A DNA stretch of 35,575 bases, from contig JAJRVQ010000143.1 of NCBI GenBank assembly GCA_024277255.1, positions 1 through 35,575 on the forward strand. The letters run 5' to 3'. Positions 7,171 to 14,916 of this stretch are shown here, piece by piece. The translations under genes were made by a program, and so were the position numbers. The number at the start of each line of letters is the position of its first letter. Within the stretch, counting starts at the first letter, position 1. Source of the stretch: Acidobacteriota bacterium. GTDB taxonomy: Bacteria > Acidobacteriota > Thermoanaerobaculia > Multivoradales > SZUA-115. Below the pieces are notes generated by a model. The model ran no database searches, had not been told where the DNA came from, and saw nothing but the letters and a program-made list of their open reading frames with translations.

Positions 7171-8889
7171 ATGAAAACAGTATTCTTTAAGCCGGGAGTT
7201 CTGCTGCTGATGGCTCTGCTCTTGGCAGCCACACCGGCCATCGCCGGAGAGGTCGCCGATATGATCGCCGGTGGCAACGCAGTGAGTTTCGCCACCAAGG
7301 TCCAGCACGACGGAGTGACGCTGACCGTCACCGGTCCCAAGGACTTCGTTTTTCAGCAGCGCTTCGCCGCCGGCGAGGAGCCGTTGATGAGCCTCTTCGA
7401 TCGAGGCGGTAACGCTCTTGCGGACGGTGCCTACACTTGGGAACTGCGGGTTGTACCGGTGCTGTCGGCGTCGGTGCGCCAGGCGCTCGCCGAGGCGCGC
7501 GCGCAAGGGGACGACAGCGTCGCGGCCGGTCTGCGCGACCAGGGCGTGCTGCCCCGCGAGGAGCGGGTGGCCTTCGGCTACTTCACTCTCGACCGTGGCT
7601 CCGTGGTCAGCGATGCCATCTCTGAGATTCCAGAGGGTAAAGGCGCGGGCGCGGTAGCCCTCAAGGGCGACACCGGAGAAGTGAGTCGCCAAGGTGACTC
7701 GCCGTCGATGGGCCTCAAGGACCAGCTGATTCTCGACGACCTGATCGTCGACGGCAGCGCTTGTATCGGTCAAGACTGCGTCAACGGCGAGAGCTTCGGC
7801 TTCGACACCATTCGGCTGAAGGAAAACAACTTGCGTATCAAGTTCCAAGACACCTCCTCTTCCGCATCCTTCCCGACCAATGACTGGCAGCTGACCGCCA
7901 ACGATTCCTCCAACGGCGGCGCCAACAAGTTCTCGATCGATGACATCGACGGCGGCCGCACCCCGTTCACCGTCGAGGCCAGAGCCCCTTCGAACTCGCT
8001 CTACGTCGACGACAGCGGCCGGGTGGGTCTCGGCACCTCGACCCCGGTGGTCGAACTGCACGTGGTCGACGGCGACAGCCCGACCCTGCGTCTCGAGCAG
8101 AACGGTTCTTCCGGCTTTACGCCGCAGACTTGGGACATAGCCGGCAACGAGACCAACTTCTTCGTCCGCGATTCGACCAACGGCTCGCGGCTCCCTTTCA
8201 AGATCAGGCCGAGCGCTCCCTCCAACTCGCTGTACGTGAATACCAACGGTGACATCGGTCTCGGCACGGCTTCGCCCTCGGCGGCGATTCACGCCCTCAG
8301 GTCGGGCGGCGCCGCCGCCGGCATGATGACGCTGGAGAACAACGCTCGAGTTCGCTTCGACCTGAAGGACAGTTCGGCGGATGGCGCGACGATCCGCTTC
8401 CTTGCTGGTGACAACGGCCTGGACATCGTCGAGACCGGTGGGACCGGCGAACTCGTTCGTTTCAAGCGCAATGCGGGAGCGGGCTACTCGGTGAGTTGGG
8501 AGCTGGGTAATGCCACTACGGATCGGATGACCCTCGACAACGCCGGCAACCTGGTAACGGCCGGAACGGTGAACGGCTCCTCTGACCGCAATCAGAAAGA
8601 GAATTTCTCACCGATCAGCGGTCAGGAAGTTCTCGACAAGCTGTCCGCGATCGAGATCACCCGCTGGAACTACAAGGCCGATACAGGCATCCAGCACGTC
8701 GGACCGATGGCGCAGGATTTCTACGCCGCCTTTGGTCTGGGTATCGACGATCGTCACATCTCGATGGTGGACGCCGACGGCGTCGCGCTGGCCGCCATCA
8801 AGGCTTTGAGCGAGCAGCTGCAAGCCAAGGACGAGATGATCCGTAAGCTCGAAGAGCGGCTGACCGCTCTGGAGAACCGGACACCGTAG
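7171..8889 (+). CDS. Exported repeat protein with C-terminal S74 chaperone domain
   Basis: 572 residues from ATG 7171, preceded by AGGAGG at 7157-7162 with 8-nt spacing; this also starts the signal peptide (MKTVFFKPGVLLLMALLLAA, cleavage near AIA-GE). The middle, about residues 215-370, contains at least two related beta-rich units sharing a PF-(T/K)-(V/I), APSNSLYV, GLGT-(S/A)-(T/S)-P pattern. The last 103 residues match the intramolecular chaperone (peptidase S74) of phage tail spikes: SSDRNQKENFSPI begins the domain at about residue 470, GPMAQDF follows, and a coiled coil (KDEMIRKLEERLTALE) ends it. In phages this domain trimerises the fibre and then cuts itself off before the serine. Here a signal peptide and no phage genes suggest a surface fibre of the cell. 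A terminator follows. Confidence 0.82.
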   Translation: MKTVFFKPGVLLLMALLLAATPAIAGEVADMIAGGNAVSFATKVQHDGVTLTVTGPKDFVFQQRFAAGEEPLMSLFDRGGNALADGAYTWELRVVPVLSASVRQALAEARAQGDDSVAAGLRDQGVLPREERVAFGYFTLDRGSVVSDAISEIPEGKGAGAVALKGDTGEVSRQGDSPSMGLKDQLILDDLIVDGSACIGQDCVNGESFGFDTIRLKENNLRIKFQDTSSSASFPTNDWQLTANDSSNGGANKFSIDDIDGGRTPFTVEARAPSNSLYVDDSGRVGLGTSTPVVELHVVDGDSPTLRLEQNGSSGFTPQTWDIAGNETNFFVRDSTNGSRLPFKIRPSAPSNSLYVNTNGDIGLGTASPSAAIHALRSGGAAAGMMTLENNARVRFDLKDSSADGATIRFLAGDNGLDIVETGGTGELVRFKRNAGAGYSVSWELGNATTDRMTLDNAGNLVTAGTVNGSSDRNQKENFSPISGQEVLDKLSAIEITRWNYKADTGIQHVGPMAQDFYAAFGLGIDDRHISMVDADGVALAAIKALSEQLQAKDEMIRKLEERLTALENRTP

Positions 8890-8914
8890 GTCCGACAGCT
8901 CAGAGCTTGGGAGG

Positions 8915-8949
8915 CCGCGACTGGATCTTCGATTCGGTCGCGGTTTTTT
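8915..8949 (+). terminator. Intrinsic terminator
   Basis: CCGCGAC at 8915-8921 pairs perfectly with GTCGCGG at 8937-8943 and is followed directly by TTTTTT at 8944-8949. The hairpin begins 26 nt after the stop of the S74-domain gene. This is the clearest rho-independent terminator in the window. Confidence 0.9.
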
Positions 8950-9054
8950 CTTTGGGTTTCGGCGGCTGACGCTGGTCCGATCGGATCGGGCCTCTCGGTG
9001 CTACGATACGCCGACGCCGGGGTCAGACCTTCCCCCTGGCCAAGAAACTCCACC

Positions 9055-9918
9055 ATGATCCGCGAACTTTTCCACATCGGCTCCTTCGCCGTCAGTCCCT
9101 TCGGTTTGATGCTGGTGCTAGCCTTTTTCAGCGCCTACTGGCAGATGCGGCGGGGTTTGAAGAGCCTCGGTATTGGTGATGAGGAAGACGCCAGCGCCAT
9201 CCTCTTCGCCGCCGGGGTCGGTGGCATCCTCGGTGGCAAGATCTACTATGCCGTGCTCTACCGTGACTGGCATTTGCTCTACTCGCGCTCAGGGCTGGTT
9301 TGGTACGGCGGCTTCATTCTCGCCACCCTGGCGGTGGTGTGGACCGTGCGCAAGCGACGGTTGCCCGTCTGGCCCACCGTCGATGCCGCCACGGTCGGAC
9401 TGGCCTTGGGCTATGCCGTCGGCAGGATCGGCTGTTTTCTGGTCGGCGACGATTACGGCATTCCTTCGCATCTGCCCTGGGCCGTCGCCTTCAAACACGG
9501 GCTGCCGCCTTCGACCGCTGGCAATCTGCGCTACTTCGGTGTCGAGGTCGCCAACCACATTTCCAACGAGACCCTGATGCGGGTCCACCCGACGCAGCTC
9601 TACGAGACCTCGGCGGCCCTGTTGATCTGGTTTCTGGGCGCTCGCCTGCTCAAACATCGGTCGCTATCCGCCGCCAGACCGAGGTATCGCCAGACTCCAA
9701 GCGGTTCCCTCATGCTGAAAGGCCAACCGCCAGCGGGCACGGTGGCGACGGTGGTGTTGGGGCTGTTGGCGGTGGAACGTTTCCTGGTCGAGTTTTTGCG
9801 TGCCAAGGATGACCGATTCTTCGGCTCGCTGACGCTGGCCCAGTTGGTGAGCTTTGGAGTGGTAGCGGTGCTGGCACTGCTGTGGCTGCACCGCCGCCGG
9901 CGACCGGCGACCGGCTGA
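9055..9918 (+). CDS. lgt: Prolipoprotein diacylglyceryl transferase
   Basis: A 287-residue inner-membrane enzyme that transfers diacylglyceryl from phosphatidylglycerol to the lipobox cysteine of prelipoproteins, the first step of lipoprotein maturation. I start at ATG 9055 (MIRELFHIGSFAVSPFG), which matches the family N-terminus; an open frame upstream is non-homologous. Seven hydrophobic segments fit the fold. HPTQLYE (178-184) and VERFLVEFLR with its Arg/Glu pair are conserved. The signature is divergent: GRIGCFLVGDDYG (123-135) has Cys where E. coli has Asn146, and WYGG (83-86) has Tyr at the E. coli His103 position. Such variants occur in distant homologues, so I keep the assignment. It probably leads a unit with the thiD remnant and ypdA. 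Confidence 0.88.
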   Translation: MIRELFHIGSFAVSPFGLMLVLAFFSAYWQMRRGLKSLGIGDEEDASAILFAAGVGGILGGKIYYAVLYRDWHLLYSRSGLVWYGGFILATLAVVWTVRKRRLPVWPTVDAATVGLALGYAVGRIGCFLVGDDYGIPSHLPWAVAFKHGLPPSTAGNLRYFGVEVANHISNETLMRVHPTQLYETSAALLIWFLGARLLKHRSLSAARPRYRQTPSGSLMLKGQPPAGTVATVVLGLLAVERFLVEFLRAKDDRFFGSLTLAQLVSFGVVAVLALLWLHRRRRPATG

Positions 9919-9925
9919 GAGGCCA

Positions 9926-10063
9926 ATGGCCACCGTCGTGCCTTCACTTCTGCTGACCATCGCCGGCTCCGATTCCGGCGGCGGAGCGGGGATCCAGGCT
10001 GACCTCCCGCCCGAGGCCGGGCGGATGACCGGCCTCACCCTGCACGGAATCTTCGAACCATGA
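9926..10063 (+). pseudogene. thiD: N-terminal remnant of thiD (HMP-P kinase)
   Basis: A 45-codon frame from ATG 9926 to TGA 10061-10063. Residues 9-27 read LLTIAGSDSGGGAGIQADL, the diagnostic start of hydroxymethylpyrimidine phosphate kinase ThiD, which phosphorylates HMP and HMP-P in thiamine synthesis. After this the match stops: the next 18 residues are unrelated to the expected continuation and the frame ends, so about 220 residues with the rest of the substrate and ATP sites are missing. GAGAGG at 9917-9922 is a possible ribosome site. The stop overlaps the ypdA start (ATGA), so the stub may be translated and coupled to ypdA. Either a deletion removed most of thiD, or the sequence was joined artificially. 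Confidence 0.75.
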
Positions 10064-11088
10064 CGCAAGAGCAAACGGAGCTGGACATCGTGGTGGTGGG
10101 CGCCGGCCCGACCGGTATCGCCGTCGGCGCTGAAGCGCGCCGCGCCGGGCTCGACGTGCTGGTGATCGACAAAGGGCCGCTGACCGCTTCCCTCCAGGCC
10201 TACCCGACCGATCTCGAATTTTTCACCACCCGCGAACTCATGGAGATCCTCGGCGTACCCTTCACCATTCAGGAGGTGAAACCGAACCGCCGCCAAGCGT
10301 TGGTCTACTACCGCGAGGTGGTCCGCCGCTTCGAGGTGCCTTTGGCGCTATACGAGGAGGTGACCGCCATCGAGCCCCGGGAAGGAGGAGGCTTTTCGGT
10401 CGTCACCCGCCGCGACGGCGGTGGCCGTAGGTTGCACACCCGCGCCGTAGCGGTCGCGACCGGCTTCTTCTGGTGGCCCAAGAAGCTGGGCGTCGAGGGC
10501 GAAGAATTGCCCTGGGTGCGCACCCAATACCTCGAACCCTACGCCCACTTCGATCAAGATGTGGTGGTCGTCGGCGGGGGCAATTCCGCGGTCAAGGTGG
10601 CGTTGGATCTGTGGCGCAACGGCGCCCGAGTGACCCTGGTCCACCGTTGGGCGCAGCTGAAGAAGACGATCAAGTATTGGCTGCGGCCCGATATCGAAAA
10701 CCGCATCGCCGAGGGCTCGATCACCGCCCGCTTCGAGACCCGAGTCGGCGCATTCCTGCCCGCGGGGGACGGACGCCGATCGCGCGTCGTGCTCGAAGGT
10801 CCCGGAGGCAGCAGCGAGATAGAGACCGACGCGGTCTACCTGCAAATCGGCTACCTTCCCTACGTCGAGCTACTGCGCGACGCGGGCGTTGCCATCGATG
10901 AAGTGAGCCTGCGGCCGGCCTTCGACCCCGCTACCTGCGAGACCAACGTCGCCGGGCTCTACGTCGCGGGTACGATCCAAGCGGGGACCGATACGGGAAA
11001 GATCTTCATCGAGAACTCCCGCCACCACGGCGGCCAGATCGTCGACCACCTGGCCCGAAGAGAAAAACAAACTGCTTCCTCTGCGTAG
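10060..11088 (+). CDS. ypdA: YpdA-type bacillithiol disulfide reductase (putative)
   Basis: A 342-residue FAD/NAD(P)H-dependent oxidoreductase of the YpdA family, which reduces bacillithiol disulfide in Bacillota and is also found in other bacillithiol-type bacteria. The N-terminal GAGPTGIAVGAEA is the FAD dinucleotide fold; VVVGGGNSAVKVALDL near residue 170 is the NADPH fold; HRWAQLKKTIKYWLRPDIENR and the C-terminal GLYVAGTIQAGTDTGKIFIE are family features. There is no CxxC pair, which separates it from thioredoxin reductase and agrees with YpdA. It overlaps the thiD stub by 4 nt. Function rests on family; no bacillithiol synthesis gene lies in the window. Confidence 0.85.
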   Translation: MTQEQTELDIVVVGAGPTGIAVGAEARRAGLDVLVIDKGPLTASLQAYPTDLEFFTTRELMEILGVPFTIQEVKPNRRQALVYYREVVRRFEVPLALYEEVTAIEPREGGGFSVVTRRDGGGRRLHTRAVAVATGFFWWPKKLGVEGEELPWVRTQYLEPYAHFDQDVVVVGGGNSAVKVALDLWRNGARVTLVHRWAQLKKTIKYWLRPDIENRIAEGSITARFETRVGAFLPAGDGRRSRVVLEGPGGSSEIETDAVYLQIGYLPYVELLRDAGVAIDEVSLRPAFDPATCETNVAGLYVAGTIQAGTDTGKIFIENSRHHGGQIVDHLARREKQTASSA

Positions 11089-11128
11089 CTCGTAGAGGTG
11101 GGTAGGCACGGCGTTTGCTACTCTGCAC

Positions 11129-11155
11129 GGAGGGATGCAGCCTCTCCATCCCTCC
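11129..11155 (+). other. Hairpin in leader of first VWFA gene
   Basis: GGAGGGATG at 11129-11137 and CATCCCTCC at 11147-11155 form a perfect 9-bp stem with a 9-nt loop, 64 nt before the first VWFA-related start and 40 nt after ypdA. No U-run follows. It may be a terminator of the upstream unit or a structured leader. Confidence 0.4.
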
Positions 11156-11218
11156 CCAGCTGACTTCGGAACTCATCAAGAACGGGGATTCCACCCAACC
11201 CTGCCCGCAGGAGCTGCC

Positions 11219-12889
11219 ATGAAACCAGCCACTCTCCATCGTCACTTCATCACTGCTCTGACCGTGATGGCGCTCGCCTTCTCTGTCTACACTTCCAGTC
11301 CGCTCAGCGCCCAAGCAGAGCAGCCCGGCATCTTCGGCGAAGTGATCGACGTTCGGGTGGTCAACCTGGAAGTGGTGGTTACCGATCGCGCCGGCAATCG
11401 CGTCGCCGGCCTCTCCTCCGAGGATTTTCGACTTCTGGTGGATGGGGAAGAGGTGCCGATCGATTACTTCTCCGAGGTCGCACTGGGCTTGGTCGCCGGT
11501 GAGCGGCCCAAGGCGGAGGGGAGCCAAGAGGCTGCATCGGCCCGTTCGGTTCCGAGTCTCACCCCGGGCCGGCCGGCCGGTACCAGCTACCTGGTCTTCG
11601 TCGACGATTTCTTTCCGTTGCGCCGTGATCGCAACCGCGTTCTGGAATCGCTGGAAGGGGAGTTCGGCCAACTCCGCCCCGAGGATCGGATGGCCGTCGT
11701 CGCCTTCGATGGCAAGAGGCTGAAGATGCTGACCAGTTGGACCAACTCTTCCGGGCAGCTGACGGACGCCTTCCGCGAGGCGCGAGGCCGCCCGGCGTAT
11801 GGGCTGAATCGGCGCCAGGAACTGCAGAGTTTCCGCTCCACACAGGGTTTTGGAGCCAACGAGCGCTTCTACGAGAATGTCGGCGAGCGGCTGATACCGG
11901 AGGCTCGGCAGTATGTGGAGATGCTCTCTTCGCAGATCCAGCGTGAGATCTCGGCCGCTTCAGCCACCCTGCGCAGCTTCGCCATGCCGCCGGGGCGCAA
12001 GGTGATGCTGCTCCTCGCCGGCGGCTGGCCGTTCGATCCGACCCAGTTGGCTGGCGAGGATCCCCATGTGCCGGTTCTCGACAACGAGTTCGTGCGCGGC
12101 GATCAGCTGTACCACCCGTTGGCCGATACCGCCAACCTCCTCGGGTACACGCTGTATCCGGTGGACGTGCCGGGGCTGGAAGGGACGGGTCCTTCGGTGA
12201 GCGCCAGATCGCCGGGGGTGCCGGCGGGAGCAGGGCTGGCGGCCGAGCAGGAGGTGCAGGCCGCCCTGGGGATGCTCGCCCGGCGAACGGGTGGCAAAGC
12301 ACTGCTCAACAGCAAGCGCATTCGGCCGCTGGAAACCGTGGCGGCGGACACCCGCTCTTATTACTGGCTGGGCTTCACTGCGGATCGTCAACGCGACGAT
12401 GCAGCACACAAGCTCAAGATCGAGGTTCGCCGAGATGGCCTCAAGGTGCGGTCGCGCAAGGGCTTCCTCGATTTCTCTCGGCGGGCCGAGGCTAACGCGA
12501 TGGTGGAGAGCACTCTGCTCTTCGGTAGTTCTCCGGGAGAGGGCGCGATGCCGGTGAAGGTCGGTGAAGTCAAACGGTCCGGGAGACGGTTTGTCGAAGT
12601 TCCTTTGACTCTGGCGATCCCGGTTTCGTCGATGACCGTCTTGCCACAGGGGAAACAGTGGGTTTCAGAGTTGGAGTTGCGCATCGCGGTGATGGACGAG
12701 GAAGGAAACCAGGCGGAGATGCTGGTGATTCCGCTACGACTGGAGAGCGACCAGGAGCCCGCGCAGGGCCGTTTTGTTCGCTACGAGACCTCGCTCAAGC
12801 TGCGTCGTTCCAAGCACGAAGTGGTGCTGGCGATCTTCGATCCCGCAACGGGTCGGCTGGTGACCAACCGGATAGAGATCGAGCCCTAA
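11219..12889 (+). CDS. VWFA-related secreted protein, copy 1
   Basis: 556 residues from ATG 11219, with AGGAG at 11209-11213 at 5-nt spacing. A signal peptide spans residues 1-33 (cleavage near AQA-EQ). It belongs to the VWFA-related family first described in Acidobacteria. A conserved N-terminal module (GEVIDVRVVNLEVVVTDRAG) precedes the Rossmann-like VWA fold, whose first strand is YLVFVDDFFP (about 124-133). At that place canonical VWA domains have DxSxS for metal binding; here both serines are absent. The domain continues with AVVAFDG and ARRTGGKALLNS, then YYWLGF and a beta-rich C-terminal half. Function is unknown; such proteins are thought to be secreted adhesion or scaffold proteins. 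Copy 2 is a close paralogue directly downstream. Confidence 0.83.
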   Translation: MKPATLHRHFITALTVMALAFSVYTSSPLSAQAEQPGIFGEVIDVRVVNLEVVVTDRAGNRVAGLSSEDFRLLVDGEEVPIDYFSEVALGLVAGERPKAEGSQEAASARSVPSLTPGRPAGTSYLVFVDDFFPLRRDRNRVLESLEGEFGQLRPEDRMAVVAFDGKRLKMLTSWTNSSGQLTDAFREARGRPAYGLNRRQELQSFRSTQGFGANERFYENVGERLIPEARQYVEMLSSQIQREISAASATLRSFAMPPGRKVMLLLAGGWPFDPTQLAGEDPHVPVLDNEFVRGDQLYHPLADTANLLGYTLYPVDVPGLEGTGPSVSARSPGVPAGAGLAAEQEVQAALGMLARRTGGKALLNSKRIRPLETVAADTRSYYWLGFTADRQRDDAAHKLKIEVRRDGLKVRSRKGFLDFSRRAEANAMVESTLLFGSSPGEGAMPVKVGEVKRSGRRFVEVPLTLAIPVSSMTVLPQGKQWVSELELRIAVMDEEGNQAEMLVIPLRLESDQEPAQGRFVRYETSLKLRRSKHEVVLAIFDPATGRLVTNRIEIEP

Positions 12890-12915
12890 GACTCCGGCAC
12901 ACCGTCGAGTTGTCC

Positions 12916-12950
12916 ACAAGGGAGGATCCAGTGTCCTCCCTTGTTGCGTT
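12916..12950 (+). terminator. Hairpin after VWFA copy 1
   Basis: ACAAGGGAGGA (12916-12926) and TCCTCCCTTGT (12934-12944) are exact inverted repeats with a 7-nt loop, 26 nt after the stop of copy 1. The tail TGCGTTTGCG is only weakly T-rich. Position and stem suggest a terminator or attenuator between the two paralogues. Confidence 0.65.
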
Positions 12951-13037
12951 TGCGCGCATTTGAGCTTGGTTTCAGCTCGGCATGGCCCTTGCTATTACTT
13001 CGCTGCTGGGGAAGGAACCGACCACCGAGGAGAGATC

Positions 13038-14819
13038 ATGAGAAGGAATCGAACACTCAGCCCATTCGACCGCGGCTTGGTGATAGCCGTCGCACTGGCC
13101 GTACTCGTGCTGACCGTCTTTACGATTGGCGAGGCTCTCGCTGAAGACGCACCATCGGATATCTTTGGTGAGGTCATCGATGTACGCCTCGTCAACCTCG
13201 AAGTCGTGGTGACCGATCGACAGGGAAATCGCGTGGTTGGCCTGGCCCCGGACGACTTTGTTTTGAAGGTGGATGGCCAAGAGAGGTCGATCGAGTTCTT
13301 CAGCGAGATCGAGGGTGGTTTGGCGAGACAAGCCGCGACCACTGGAGATATCCTCGCCACTCCGGGAGTCGAGGTGGGTAAGCCGGTGGGAACCAACTAT
13401 CTCGTCTTCATTGATGACTTCTTCCCCATCAAGCGCGATAGAGATTTCGTGCTGGAGGCCATCGCCAGGGATCTGGGCAATTTGCGGCCGGAAGATCGGA
13501 TGGCCGTCGTGGCGTTCGACGGTCGCCGGCTCGATATGCTCACCAGTTGGACCGGCTCGACGACGCAACTCGAACGAGCCTTTCGCCAGGCCCGCGGGCG
13601 CCCCGCTGACGGCTTGCAGCGCCGGGTTGAGCTTGCCCGTCTGCGCTCATCGCAGGGTCTCGGTGGCTTCGACTCCGTGCTGCCGAATGTAGGCCTCCGG
13701 CTGGGTGCGGAAGAGCGGCAGTACGCGGAGTTGTCCTCCGGCCAGGTTGTGCGGTTGGTTTCGGCAGCGGCCGCATCGTTGCGCAGTTTCGCCGCGCCGC
13801 AGGGGCGCAAGGTGATGATGATTCTGTCAGGCGGCTGGCCCTTCGATTCGACGCAGATTGCCTCCGCCAACGGTAACCGGCCGGTACTGGAGAACTACCT
13901 CCCTCGTGGCGACGAGATCTTCAAACCGCTGGCGGACATGGCCAACCTCTTCGGTTACACGCTCTATCCGGTCGATGTTCCCGGGCTTCAGTATTCTGGA
14001 CCCGACGTGCAGTCGGGTGGCTTGCCCACTTCAGTGGCTTCGGTGGCGAGCGGTGAGGGCCAAGCAACGAGGAATGCCCGATTGAACAACAACGCCGCAA
14101 CTGCTCCAGGCTTTCCCAACGCCGGAGTGACCGCCAGTCTGGTTGCTCAATCTTCTGTTCCGGCTCTCTCCGTCGAACACGAACTGCAAGCTGGGATCGG
14201 AATCCTGGCCCGTCGCACCGGCGGCCGGACTTTGCTCAACTCGACACGCAAACGGGCCCTCGAAGCGGTGGCTCGGGATACTCGCTCCTACTATTGGTTG
14301 GGCTTCAACGCCGATCGGCAACGCGATGACCGCAAGCACAAGATCGAGATCGAAGTGCGAGACCCGCACCTCAAGGTGCGTGCGCGCAGAGACTTCCTGG
14401 ATCTTTCCCGCAATCAGGAAGCCAACGCCATGGTCGAGGGCTCGCTGCTTTTTGGTAGCGGTCTCAGCAGCGGTGTCTTGCCGGTGAAATTGGGCTCGTT
14501 GCGGCGGCTCGGCCGTCGCTTCGTGGAAGTCCCGCTGACCGTGGCCATCCCGGTCGAGATGATCACCCTACTGGCGCAAGCCGACGGCTCGGTAGCGGCG
14601 CTGGAACTACGCATCGCGGCGATGGACGAGAGGGGGAATCAATCCGAGATTCCGGTCTTGCAGCTTCGCCTGGAAGCTGAGAAGGACCCTTCACCGGATG
14701 GATTCATTCGCTATGACACCGCCTTCAAGATGCGCCGCGGCAAGCACGACGTGGTGGTGGCCCTCTTCGACCCGGTGTCGGGCCGGGTCGCATCGAACCG
14801 GCTGGAGGTTGTGCCCTAA
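13038..14819 (+). CDS. VWFA-related secreted protein, copy 2
   Basis: 593 residues from ATG 13038; GAGGAGAG at 13027-13034 is the ribosome site. A longer frame exists upstream, but this start gives the signal segment (GLVIAVALAVLVLTVFTIGE, residues 13-32). It is a clear paralogue of copy 1: both share the GEVIDVR module, the RPEDRMAVVAFDG stretch, the ARGRPA segment, the YYWLGF motif and the C-terminal EANAMVE region. The metal-site strand is YLVFIDDFFP (121-130), again without DxSxS. Relative to copy 1 it has an insertion of roughly 40 residues after GPDVQSGG, rich in Ala, Ser and Asn. The tandem arrangement indicates duplication. Function unknown, probably exported. Confidence 0.83.
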   Translation: MRRNRTLSPFDRGLVIAVALAVLVLTVFTIGEALAEDAPSDIFGEVIDVRLVNLEVVVTDRQGNRVVGLAPDDFVLKVDGQERSIEFFSEIEGGLARQAATTGDILATPGVEVGKPVGTNYLVFIDDFFPIKRDRDFVLEAIARDLGNLRPEDRMAVVAFDGRRLDMLTSWTGSTTQLERAFRQARGRPADGLQRRVELARLRSSQGLGGFDSVLPNVGLRLGAEERQYAELSSGQVVRLVSAAAASLRSFAAPQGRKVMMILSGGWPFDSTQIASANGNRPVLENYLPRGDEIFKPLADMANLFGYTLYPVDVPGLQYSGPDVQSGGLPTSVASVASGEGQATRNARLNNNAATAPGFPNAGVTASLVAQSSVPALSVEHELQAGIGILARRTGGRTLLNSTRKRALEAVARDTRSYYWLGFNADRQRDDRKHKIEIEVRDPHLKVRARRDFLDLSRNQEANAMVEGSLLFGSGLSSGVLPVKLGSLRRLGRRFVEVPLTVAIPVEMITLLAQADGSVAALELRIAAMDERGNQSEIPVLQLRLEAEKDPSPDGFIRYDTAFKMRRGKHDVVVALFDPVSGRVASNRLEVVP

Positions 14820-14843
14820 GCCAGCCAACCGACCGGTGGGCCA

Positions 14844-14874
14844 AGGGCCGCTTCGCCGTGGGGCGAGCGGCCCT
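14844..14874 (+). terminator. Strong GC-rich hairpin after VWFA copy 2
   Basis: AGGGCCGCTTCGCC (14844-14857) pairs with GGCGAGCGGCCCT (14862-14874) with a single bulged base and a 4-nt loop, 24 nt after the stop of copy 2. It is followed by CGTTGCGTTGCG rather than a U-run, similar to the tail after the copy 1 hairpin. Likely a terminator or transcript-end stabiliser. Confidence 0.6.
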
Positions 14875-14916
14875 CGTTGCGTTGCGGTCTGCCGTATACT
14901 CGGGCTGAGGAACTTC

